A stretch of 64,000 nt of DNA from Gammaproteobacteria bacterium (GTDB taxonomy: Bacteria; Pseudomonadota; Gammaproteobacteria; HK1): positions 1 to 64,000 of the forward strand of contig JAJEAD010000063.1 of NCBI GenBank assembly GCA_022824305.1, in the 5' to 3' direction. The translations under genes and the position numbers were made by a program. The notes below the pieces were generated by a model. That model had not been told where the DNA came from and did not search any database. It worked only from the letters and a program-made list of their open reading frames with translations. This document shows, piece after piece, positions 36,167 to 43,522 of the stretch (positions are counted from its first letter, which is position 1; every line of letters starts with the position of its first letter).

Positions 36167-37348
36167 ATGGCGCTCTCCCCTGCTGCGCTCCCCTCCGGCG
36201 GCCTTCCTTCGGAGCTGGTGGAGCACATCAACCGGCCCACCATTCGCGCCGCCGGCCTGCCGAACGAGGCCTACACGTCCGAGGCCTTCCTCATGCTCGA
36301 ACGCGAGCGCCTGTTCAACGCGACCTGGACCTGCATCGGCCACGCCTGCACCGTCCCCGCCCCCGGCGACGTGCGGCCGGTCGACTTCCTCGGCCAGCCG
36401 ATGCTCATGGTGCGCGACCGGGACGGCGAAGTCCGCGTCTTCCACAATGTGTGCAGCCACCGCGGCAACCAGCTCGTGCGCGAGCCGTGCCGCTTCCCTG
36501 CCCGCATCCGTTGTCCCTACCACGCGTGGACCTACGGGCTGGACGGCAGGCTCGAGGGAACCCCGCACATCGGCGGCCCCGGCCGCCACGAGAACGAGGG
36601 CTTCGACCGCGGCGCCCACGGCCTGAAGGCGATTCGCGCCGCAGTGTGGATGGACCTGGTGTTCGTGAACCTGAGCGGCGACGCTCCCCCCTTCGAGCGG
36701 CACATCGAGCCGCTGGCCAATCGCCTGCACGGCTTCACGGATTCGGATCAGTACGAGCGGATGCGCCCCGCCGCCACCCACGGCCGCTTCGAGCTCGAGT
36801 TCGGCGGCAACTGGAAGCTCGTCATCGAGAACAACCTCGAGAGCTACCACCTGCCCTTCGTGCACCCGGAGCTCAACGCACGCTCGCGCCTCGAGGACCA
36901 CTACCACTTCTACGGCGGCGATCTCTTCGCGGGTCAGGGCTCGAACCTGTACCAGCCCGGTGCGGGCGACAACGCCGCCGCCTTCCACCGCTTCGAGGGC
37001 TGGCCGGACCGGATCTCGGAGTACCCCACTCTCTTCCCCAACGTCTTCATCGGCGTGCACTACGACCACGTGTGGTCACTGATGCTCTTTCCCCTTTCAC
37101 CCGATCGCACCCGGGAGTACTGGCAGGTCTACTACGTCGGGGACACCGCGGACGACCCCTCCCACGACGCGGCCCGCGAGACATCGATGGTGGGCTGGCG
37201 GAACATCTTCATCGAGGACATGGGCGTGGTGGAGGGCATGCAGCGCGGCCGCAGCTCGCCCGCCTTCCGGGGCGGCGTGTTCTCCGGCGTCATGGACGAG
37301 CCCACCCACCACTTCCACAAGTGGGTGGCGAACCGGCTCGCACGCTAG
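36167..37348 (+). CDS. Rieske non-haem iron oxygenase, alpha subunit
   Basis: A 393-residue oxygenase component. The Rieske cluster ligands are C96 and H98 (CSHRG) and C116 and H119 (CPYHAW). The mononuclear iron site is H228 and H233 in NNLESYHLPFVH. The residue bridging the two sites is Glu225 where most ring hydroxylases have Asp; the same Glu occurs in the carnitine monooxygenase CntA. The protein therefore fits the CntA/GbcA-type group that oxidises quaternary amines (carnitine, betaine) more than aromatic dioxygenases. No beta subunit or reductase is adjacent. The substrate is inferred, not proven. Confidence 0.85.
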   Translation: MALSPAALPSGGLPSELVEHINRPTIRAAGLPNEAYTSEAFLMLERERLFNATWTCIGHACTVPAPGDVRPVDFLGQPMLMVRDRDGEVRVFHNVCSHRGNQLVREPCRFPARIRCPYHAWTYGLDGRLEGTPHIGGPGRHENEGFDRGAHGLKAIRAAVWMDLVFVNLSGDAPPFERHIEPLANRLHGFTDSDQYERMRPAATHGRFELEFGGNWKLVIENNLESYHLPFVHPELNARSRLEDHYHFYGGDLFAGQGSNLYQPGAGDNAAAFHRFEGWPDRISEYPTLFPNVFIGVHYDHVWSLMLFPLSPDRTREYWQVYYVGDTADDPSHDAARETSMVGWRNIFIEDMGVVEGMQRGRSSPAFRGGVFSGVMDEPTHHFHKWVANRLAR

Positions 37349-37512
37349 CGCACCCGCCTCCACTTGGTACTCTGCGGCGACCGCACCGGAAAGCGACGCG
37401 GGCGACCGTCCTCCCGGAGGATGCAACGCCGGCGGCCGCGCCTGCCGCCGGAGGATGCCTGGGAACGAAGCGGCGCCGGGGAAAGGCGGATAGAATGCCC
37501 CGTCTTCACCAC

Positions 37513-37590
37513 GCGCCCGTAGCTCAGCCGGATCAGAGTACCAGGCTTCGAACCTGGTGGTCGGGGGTTCGAGTCCCTCCGGGCGCGCCA
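37513..37590 (+). tRNA. tRNA-Arg (anticodon TCG)
   Basis: Cloverleaf with acceptor GCGCCCG paired to CGGGCGC, anticodon stem CCAGG/CCTGG around loop CTTCGAA, T-arm GGGGGTTCGAGTCCC and encoded CCA. It reads CGA codons. Confidence 0.95.
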
Positions 37591-37616
37591 CCTGCACTGC
37601 GAGCGCGCACCCCGAG

Positions 37617-38897
37617 ATGAGTGACTCAGGACGCGTCGCCCGACCGCCCGCTTCCCACGTGCGCTTCGGGGCGAGCATCGGCGGCATGAACCTCGCCGAC
37701 AACGAGAGCCAGCCCGACATGCGGCGTCTGCGCGCCTACCGGCTGGGAAGGGTGCGGGAGAAGCTCCGGGATGCGGACCTCGCCGGCATCGTGCTCTTCG
37801 ACCCGGCGAACGTCCGCTACGCCACCGGCACCCGCAACATGCCGGTGTGGACGCTTCACAACGCCGCGCGCTATTGCTTCATCGCCACCGAGGGGCCGGT
37901 GGTGCTCTTCGAGTATCCGGGCGCCGCCCATCTCGTGGAAGGGATCGAGACCATCGACGAGCTGCGCCCGGCGCTCGCCTGGTTCTACTTCGCCGGGGGC
38001 GCCCGGTACGAGGACCGGGCCTCGGCGTGGGCAGCCGAAATCGCGGACCTCGTCGTGACCTGCGGCGGCGGCAACCGGCGTCTCGCCGCCGACCACTGCG
38101 ACGTCCTCGGACTGCATGCGCTGGAAGGCCGCGGCATCGAAGTGGTCGACGGCCAGAAGCCGATGGAGGACGCCCGGAGCCTCAAGTCGGCGGACGAGAT
38201 CGAGTGCATGAAGCACGCGATCGCGGTGTGCGAAGCGGGCATGTCGAGGATGCGCGACGCGCTCTGCGGAGGCATGACCGAGAACCGGCTGCTGTCGATA
38301 CTGCACCAGACCAACATCGAGATGGGCGGCGAGTGGATAGAAACCCGCCTCCTCTCCTCCGGGCCGCGCACCAATCCGTGGTGGCGCGAGGCGAGCGACC
38401 GGATCATTCGACGCGGCGAACTCGTCAGCTACGACACCGACCTCATCGGCCCCTTCGGCTATGGGGCGGACCTTTCGCGCACGCACTTCTGCGGCCCGGG
38501 GCGCCCGAGCGCGGAGCAGCGGCGCATCTACCGGATGGCGTGGGACCAGATCCACCACAACATCGATCTCATCGCGCCCGGGGTCGGTTTCCGGGAGTTC
38601 GCGGAGAAGGCGTGGCCCGTTCCGGAGACATTCGCCGCTCAGGGCTACCCGACGCTGGCCCACGGCGTCGGCCTCGTGAACGAGCACCCGGTGGTCGCGC
38701 TCGCCAGCACTTTCGAAGCCACCGGCAACGAGGGGCCTTTCGAGCCCGGCATGACAGTGTGCATCGAAAGCTACATGGGCGAGGTCGGCGGCTACGAGGG
38801 GGTCAAGCTCGAACGCCAGATCCTGGTCACGGAGACGGGTTGCGAGGTTCTCGACACCTTCCCCTTCGACGAAGAGCTGCTGATCCCGGAGATCTGA
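37617..38897 (+). CDS. M24-family protein closely resembling DMSP lyase DddP
   Basis: A 426-residue pita-bread-fold (creatinase/M24) protein. It matches DddP along its length: GIVLFDPANVRYATGTRNM, VWTLHN, GGEWIETRLLSSGPRTNPWW, SYDTDLIGPFG and AHGVGL. All six metal ligands of DddP have counterparts: D273, D275, D285, H349, E384 and E399; the active-site tryptophan matches W78. DddP cleaves dimethylsulfoniopropionate to DMS and acrylate; other M24 relatives are Xaa-Pro peptidases or creatinases. DddP-like function is likely but unproven, since near relatives may use other substrates. ATG 37617 lies 27 bases after tRNA-Arg; MNLADN at 37686 is an alternative start. Confidence 0.75.
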   Translation: MSDSGRVARPPASHVRFGASIGGMNLADNESQPDMRRLRAYRLGRVREKLRDADLAGIVLFDPANVRYATGTRNMPVWTLHNAARYCFIATEGPVVLFEYPGAAHLVEGIETIDELRPALAWFYFAGGARYEDRASAWAAEIADLVVTCGGGNRRLAADHCDVLGLHALEGRGIEVVDGQKPMEDARSLKSADEIECMKHAIAVCEAGMSRMRDALCGGMTENRLLSILHQTNIEMGGEWIETRLLSSGPRTNPWWREASDRIIRRGELVSYDTDLIGPFGYGADLSRTHFCGPGRPSAEQRRIYRMAWDQIHHNIDLIAPGVGFREFAEKAWPVPETFAAQGYPTLAHGVGLVNEHPVVALASTFEATGNEGPFEPGMTVCIESYMGEVGGYEGVKLERQILVTETGCEVLDTFPFDEELLIPEI

Positions 38898-38913
38898 GGA
38901 CAGCAGCACCCCG

Positions 38914-38935
38914 CCCTCGCGCGTACGCGGGAGGG
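38914..38935. terminator. GC-rich hairpin between convergent genes
   Basis: CCCTCGCGCG and CGCGGGAGGG pair at nine of ten positions. The hairpin lies 17 bases after the DddP-like stop and about 100 bases beyond the UGSC gene end on the other strand, so it could act as a bidirectional terminator, though no U-tract follows. Confidence 0.5.
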
Positions 38936-39036
38936 GTCACATCCATCTGGCGATTGGGGGGTGCCCTGGCCGCCCCCCACGCATGCACGGGAGGGGCGGG
39001 CGGGACAGGGGCGGGGTGCGCTCGAAATGCCGGCGC

Positions 39037-39561
39037 TCAGGCGCCGGTGATGGCCGCGACGATCCGCTCCACCGCCTCGTCGGCGATGGCGCGCACCTCC
39101 TCCTCGCTCCGGTTCTGAATGGGATGCGGCACGTAGACCACGTGCGGCGAGAAGGAGAGGATGTCCGCCTGCGCCCGGTAGGCGCCTTCGAAGGCGGTGG
39201 TCGCGATCATCGCGCCCGGAATGCCGCGGCGGTCCAGGTCCAGCATGTCATGCAAACTGCACGACGTGCAGGACCCTCAGTCGGCCAGTGCTTCGACGAC
39301 GACGTCGCACTCCTCCGCGATCGTCTGCCCCACTTCGGGCGCCGCGGGCTTCGCCGAGGTGAGCTTCGCGTAGTGCCGCACCGTGATGCCGCGCTCCGCG
39401 AGGCGCAGGCCGAGCTGATCGAGAAAGAGATCGCCCTTCGCCTTCGTGATGTCGAGCAGGCCCACCGTGAGCCCGTCCAGCGACGCCGGCAAGGCGACGG
39501 GTTCCCGGCTGGGCGGCTCGAGCTCCGAAGTCGGATCCAGCAGCCGTTCTGATTCGCTCAT
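39037..39561 (-). CDS. UGSC-family selenoprotein (in-frame TGA read as selenocysteine)
   Basis: Translated from ATG 39561, 94 codons lead to a TGA at 39279-39277; the same frame then continues for 79 codons to a TGA at 39039-39037. Reading the first TGA as Sec gives ...VVEALAD-U95-GSCTSC-SLHDMLDLDRRGIP, the exact U-G-S-C motif that names the UGSC family, with C98 and C101 following. Residues 30-45 (LTVGLLDITKAKGDLFLDQL) start the fold and SLHDMLDLDRRGIPGAMIATTAFEGA is the family core. Without recoding the gene is split in its most conserved motif. The start codon overlaps the stop of the thioredoxin-fusion gene as ATGA. Family members are presumed redox proteins; the reaction is unknown. Selenocysteine machinery genes are not in the window. 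Confidence 0.88.
39237..39276 (-). promoter_or_regulatory. Candidate bacterial SECIS element
   Basis: Immediately after the in-frame TGA the mRNA can fold: CUGCAC-GUC-GUGCAG (39271-39257) gives a six-base-pair hairpin with a G/U-containing tip, and GGUCC (39275-39271) can alternatively pair with GGACC (39241-39237) to enclose it. Bacterial SECIS elements are hairpins just downstream of the UGA with a small G/U-bearing apical loop. The spacing here is shorter than in fdhF, so the exact structure is uncertain. Confidence 0.5.
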
Positions 39562-40904
39562 GTGCCAATCTCCCTGGTAATCGGATTGCTGCCCCGTTCG
39601 CCGACGCTCCAGCCCCCGATGGCGGCGGTGAGCAGTCCGGCCGGGCCGCCGGCCCGCACCAGCAGCAACCCCTCGATGAGAATCTTGCCCCCGCTCGCCT
39701 CGGCCAGCGCGGCCTTGATGCGGGCGCGCGTCCAGCCCGCTTCACGGTAGATGCGATAGTGCTCGGGCGTGATGAGCACCAGTGCGTGGGCCGGATTGCC
39801 GAGGAACCCGATGCGCGCGAGCCACTCCCCGATGCGCTCGACGAGGGCCTCCGGGGCGCGTGCGCGCTCGTCCCAGATGCCGTGCACGCCTCCGCCCGCG
39901 AACAGCGTCACGGTCGACACGTCCCGGGAGAAGCCGCGGTCCACCCGCAGGGGCTCCCAGTCCTCGTCCGATTCGTCCTCCGCGAAGCAGTACGTGTACT
40001 TGCCGGGATGGCCGAGGGTCGAGCGGTCGACTCCGCCCGGTCGTCCGCCGCCCACGTTGCGCACCACGAGCTGCAGGGCCCGCCCGATGGTGGCGTTTGC
40101 GCGATGGCCCTGCCCGAGCACGTTGACCCCGCAGTTCATGCCGATGCGCCGCGCCACGGGACCGCTCACGACCACGACGGGCGAGGCGAAGTCGGTGGTC
40201 GCGAGCACGCCGTGCAGAGCGAAGGCGGGGTCCAGCGCCGCTTCGATCGCCGCGAGCACGGCGGGAAAGTACTCCGGCCGGCAACCGGCCATCACCGCGT
40301 TCACGGCCGCCTTCTCGATCGTGCAGGAGGCCAGCGCGGGCGGCACCGCACCCAGCACCTCGGCGGGACTCCGCGACGTTCCCTTGAGCATGCGCAGCAC
40401 GCGCAGCTCCGTCGGCGGCACCACCGGCAAGCCGTCGCTCCAGCCCCGGTCGTAGCAGGCCTCGACGGGGTCCTCGTCCTCCGCGACCCGGATGGCGCGC
40501 GAGTCGAAGCGCACGCCGCCGTAGCGCAGCGCGAGCCTCTCCGGCACCCCGGGCTCGACGCTTCGCGATCCGCAGCCCGGCCGGGAATCGGGCAGGCCGG
40601 CGCCGAGCCCTCCGCTGCCGCTTAAGTCTTCCCACTCGCTCCGGTGCCAGCCAACGGCGCGCCCCGTTTCGCGGCCGCCCTGCAGGCAGAGCAGGGTCGG
40701 CACCGTCTCGATGCCGAGGCGCCAGGAATGCTCGAGCTCGCGGTCGTCGATGACGCCCGCAACGCCGGCGGGAAACGCCGGGTCGTCCTGGCTGTACACG
40801 GTGAAGGGGAGCGAGCCGGCGGCGAGCTGCCGCATCACCGGCTCCACCATCGCGCAGGTCGGGCACTCGCGCTTGGCGACCAGGATCAGACCGTCCGCAT
40901 GCAC
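39558..40904 (-). CDS. Thioredoxin-like domain fused to a UGSC-associated domain
   Basis: A 448-residue two-domain protein. Residues 1-95 form a thioredoxin-like fold with a C14-P-T-C17 active site (VAKRECPTCAMVEPV) and the cis-proline segment ETVPTLLC. From about residue 150 a second domain starts DRGWSDGLPVVPPTELRV and contains VLGAVPPALASCTIEKAAVNAVMAGCRPEYFPAVLAA, GPVARRIGMNCGVNVLGQGHRANATIGRALQLVVRNVGG and a C-terminal TPEHYRIYREAGW. I know no function for this domain; it recurs beside UGSC proteins. GTG start at 40904. Its stop overlaps the selenoprotein ATG. The pairing suggests the Cys pair reduces, or hands electrons to, the Sec centre. Confidence 0.75.
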   Translation of the reverse strand: MHADGLILVAKRECPTCAMVEPVMRQLAAGSLPFTVYSQDDPAFPAGVAGVIDDRELEHSWRLGIETVPTLLCLQGGRETGRAVGWHRSEWEDLSGSGGLGAGLPDSRPGCGSRSVEPGVPERLALRYGGVRFDSRAIRVAEDEDPVEACYDRGWSDGLPVVPPTELRVLRMLKGTSRSPAEVLGAVPPALASCTIEKAAVNAVMAGCRPEYFPAVLAAIEAALDPAFALHGVLATTDFASPVVVVSGPVARRIGMNCGVNVLGQGHRANATIGRALQLVVRNVGGGRPGGVDRSTLGHPGKYTYCFAEDESDEDWEPLRVDRGFSRDVSTVTLFAGGGVHGIWDERARAPEALVERIGEWLARIGFLGNPAHALVLITPEHYRIYREAGWTRARIKAALAEASGGKILIEGLLLVRAGGPAGLLTAAIGGWSVGERGSNPITREIGT

Positions 40905-41055
40905 CGCCTTGTCGCTCCCGCTCCGTGTGCCGCCGTGGTGGCGACGATCGCCGCACGCATTATGCAGCGCGCGTTCCGGGGTTTGAAACTCCCCCGGTTC
41001 GGCGGGGACGATCCCGCTCCCGCCGGGGCTCTCGCAATGCCCGCGAGCGCGCGCT

Positions 41056-41163
41056 CTAAGCCTCCTCCCGCTCCCGCAGGACCCGCTTTACCACCTTGCC
41101 GTAGTTGTTCTTCGGCCGCGCCTCGATGCTGCGGTAGATCCGCGGGTCGCCGCCGCCCGCGCG
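41056..41163 (-). pseudogene. C-terminal remnant of an AMP-dependent acyl-CoA synthetase
   Basis: The minus strand reads DPRIYRSIEARPKNNYGKVVKRVLREREEA and a TAG stop. The P-K-N-N-Y-G-K-V-V-K-R pattern is the A10 catalytic-lysine motif at the end of acyl-CoA synthetases. Nothing upstream continues the protein, so only about 35 codons remain. The remaining bases of 40905-41271 hold no other gene. Confidence 0.65.
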
Positions 41164-41271
41164 AGGTGAAGCGCGATGTTCGCCGCTCAGCCTCGCCCCG
41201 CGTACGCCGCCGGGAGATCGAAAACGGAATTCATGCCGTTATCCTTGCTCGATGCGCGGACGACCCGAGTC

Positions 41272-41727
41272 ATGCTAGCGGAGCGGGAGCGTGCTTTCCT
41301 GCTCGGCCGCCGGGTCGCACGGCTGGCGAGCGCGGACGCGCACGGGGCGCCGCACGTGGTGCCGGTCTGCTTCGCGCTCTCCGAATCCTCCGTGTACATC
41401 ACCATCGACCGCAAGCCCAAGCGAGAAGGGGCGCGGGCGCTGAAGCGCCTGCGCAACATCGCCGAGAACCCCGCCGTCGCCCTCGTTGCCGATCACTACG
41501 AGGAGGACTGGAGCCGGCTCGCCTGGGTGATGCTGCGGGGTCGGGCCGAGATCCTCCACGAAGGGAGGGAGCACGACCGGGCGCAGGCGCTGCTGCGCGC
41601 ACGCTACCCCCAGTACCGGGACATGGCCCTGGCGGCGCTGCCGGTCATCGCGATCCGGGTCGCCCGCGTGGCGAGCTGGGGGAAGCTCGAAGCGTTCCCT
41701 CCGGCCCGGGAGAGGGACGGAGGGTGA
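41272..41727 (+). CDS. PPOX-class probable F420-dependent oxidoreductase
   Basis: A 151-residue split-barrel protein of the Rv0121/TIGR03668 type. GRRVARLASADAHGAPHVVPVCFAL, then ITIDRKPKREGARALKRLRNIAENPAVALVADHYEEDW and the C-terminal VASWGKLEAFP fit that family, which is found almost only in F420 producers. ATG 41272 fits the family length; ATG 41233 is an alternative. Its stop overlaps the cofC GTG as GTGA, tying a likely F420 user to an F420 biosynthesis gene. Confidence 0.85.
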   Translation: MLAERERAFLLGRRVARLASADAHGAPHVVPVCFALSESSVYITIDRKPKREGARALKRLRNIAENPAVALVADHYEEDWSRLAWVMLRGRAEILHEGREHDRAQALLRARYPQYRDMALAALPVIAIRVARVASWGKLEAFPPARERDGG

Positions 41728-42410
41728 ACGGCGCCCCGCCCATCCACGCCCTGCTGCCGGTCAAGGACCTCGAGAACGCGAAGCAGCGGCTCGCTCCCCG
41801 CCTCGACGCGCACGAGCGCCGGATGCTCTTCGCTGCCATGCTCGAGGACGTGCTCGAAGCCCTCGCGGGGGCGGAATCGATTGCCGGGATTCTCGTGGTC
41901 ACGCGCCACGCGGGCGCCCGGACCCTGGCCGAACGCTACGGTGCGGGCACCCTGGGCGAGGCCCGGAACCTGGGCCAGACGAGCGCGGTGACCCTCGGCG
42001 CGCGGGCGCTGGAGGCGCGCGGGGCGGCGGGGGTCATCGCGCTTCCCGCCGACGTTCCCCTCGTGCGGCCCGAGGATCTGGACGCGCTGCTCGCCGCGCA
42101 CCGCCCCGCGCCCTCGATCACCATCGCCCCGGCCCGCGACGAGCTCGGCTCGAACGCGCTCGTGTGCTCGCCCCCGGGGGTGCTGCCCTTTCGCTTCGGC
42201 GACGACAGCTTCCATCCCCACGTCGCCCGCGCCCGCGCCCTCGGAATCGAGCCTCGCGTCGTGCCTCGCCCGCGCCTGGCCCTCGACATCGACACGCCCG
42301 CCGATCTGCGCGCCTTCGCCTCGCGGCCCTCCCGCACCCGCACCTACCGCTTCCTCGAGGAGTCAGGCATCCTCGCGCGCTTCGCCCTTCCGGCCGCCCA
42401 GAACCCATGA
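41724..42410 (+). CDS. cofC: 2-phospho-L-lactate (or PEP) guanylyltransferase
   Basis: CofC/FbiD, a nucleotidyltransferase that activates 2-phospholactate or phosphoenolpyruvate with GTP to make the precursor of the F420 side chain. 228 residues from the GTG at 41724. Key segments are IHALLPVKDLENAKQRLAPRLDAHERRMLF at the N-terminus, a VIALPADVPLVRPEDL motif with the metal aspartate, the ITIAPARDELGSNAL stretch, SFHPHVARAR and LALDIDTPADL. Its stop overlaps the start of the next gene as ATGA. The other F420 genes are 12 kb away. Confidence 0.9.
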   Translation: MNGAPPIHALLPVKDLENAKQRLAPRLDAHERRMLFAAMLEDVLEALAGAESIAGILVVTRHAGARTLAERYGAGTLGEARNLGQTSAVTLGARALEARGAAGVIALPADVPLVRPEDLDALLAAHRPAPSITIAPARDELGSNALVCSPPGVLPFRFGDDSFHPHVARARALGIEPRVVPRPRLALDIDTPADLRAFASRPSRTRTYRFLEESGILARFALPAAQNP

Positions 42411-43387
42411 CGACCGAGCCTCTTCCCCCACGCGGGGAGCTCACCATCCACTTCGCGCACGTTGCCTACCGCCTCGCCGAGCGCTTCGCGCGGCGCGACA
42501 CCGGCATCCGGCACTTCCAGACCTGGAACGCCGAAGACACCCTCCGGCGCTGCGCGGAAGCGGACGTGCTGGTGCTGTCGGGCCTGTGGGACAACGCGAT
42601 GCTCGATCGGGCGGCCCGTCTTCGCTTCGTCCAGGTGTGCTCGGCGGGGTACGAGCGCTTCGACCTCGCGCGCCTCGCCGCGATGGGCGTGCGCGCGGCA
42701 AGCGGGCGCGGAGTCAACGCGAACGCGGTGGCCGAGCACGCGATGGCGCTCATGCTCGCGCTGGTGCGGCACATACACACCGGGCGCGACCACCAGCGGG
42801 CGCGTCACTGGCGCGGCATGATCTCGAGCCTCGATCAACGCGAGGACGAGCTCGCGGGCAAGCGCCTGCTCGTCTACGGCCTCGGCGGGATCGGATCGCG
42901 CCTGGCGATGCTGGCCCGGGCCTTCGGGATGCACGTGTGCGGCGTGCGGCGCGACACCCGCGTGCGCCCGGACGCCGTCGACGAGCTCCACTCCCCCGAC
43001 GCCCTGCTCCGCCTCCTTCCCGAGGTCGACTTCGTCGTCCTCGCCTGCCCGCTCACCGACGAGACGCGCGGCGTGGTCGGCGCCCGCGCCCTCGAGGCGA
43101 TGCGGCGGGGCGCCTTTCTCGTCAACGTCGCGCGCGGCGGATGCGTCGACGAGGCGGCGCTCGTTGCGGCGCTGCGCGCCGGGGAGATCGCCGGAGCGGG
43201 CATCGACGTGACCGCGGACGAGCCCCTATCCCCCGATTCGCCCCTGTGGGATCTCGAGAACGTGGTGCTCACCCCCCACACCGCGGGCGAGACGCGCCGC
43301 TACGAGGACAACGTCATCGACATTCTTCTCGAGAACCTCGACCGGCAGTGGCGGGGAGAGGAGGCACTGAGAAACGGCATCGTCTGA
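42407..43387 (+). CDS. D-isomer-specific 2-hydroxyacid dehydrogenase
   Basis: A 326-residue NAD(P)-dependent dehydrogenase of the phosphoglycerate-dehydrogenase superfamily. The dinucleotide fold has VYGLGGIG. Catalytic Arg is in NVARGGCVDE, Glu in GIDVTADEPL and His in LTPHTAGET. Coupled to cofC by an ATGA overlap. CofC families differ in using 2-phospholactate, phosphoenolpyruvate or 3-phosphoglycerate, so a hydroxyacid dehydrogenase in the same operon is interesting, but a role in F420 synthesis is speculative. Confidence 0.85.
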   Translation: MTTEPLPPRGELTIHFAHVAYRLAERFARRDTGIRHFQTWNAEDTLRRCAEADVLVLSGLWDNAMLDRAARLRFVQVCSAGYERFDLARLAAMGVRAASGRGVNANAVAEHAMALMLALVRHIHTGRDHQRARHWRGMISSLDQREDELAGKRLLVYGLGGIGSRLAMLARAFGMHVCGVRRDTRVRPDAVDELHSPDALLRLLPEVDFVVLACPLTDETRGVVGARALEAMRRGAFLVNVARGGCVDEAALVAALRAGEIAGAGIDVTADEPLSPDSPLWDLENVVLTPHTAGETRRYEDNVIDILLENLDRQWRGEEALRNGIV

Positions 43388-43522
43388 AGCGCCGGCCGGG
43401 CCGGGGCACTCCGACGCGAAGCGACCCCCTCTCGAGGCCGAAGGTCGCCATCCCCGGCCGCGTCCCGGCATGACCGGCAGTTGCGGGTCACCATGGAGGT
43501 TCACACGCATGCGAGCGCAACC

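Noticed and set aside
37617-38897. A plain Xaa-Pro aminopeptidase
   Set aside because: The match to DddP runs through the non-catalytic N-terminal domain and the WIETRLLSSGPRTNPW segment, which peptidases lack.
39037-39039. The second TGA of the UGSC gene as another selenocysteine
   Set aside because: It lies at the natural C-terminus and no homologous sequence continues after it, so it is read as the true stop.
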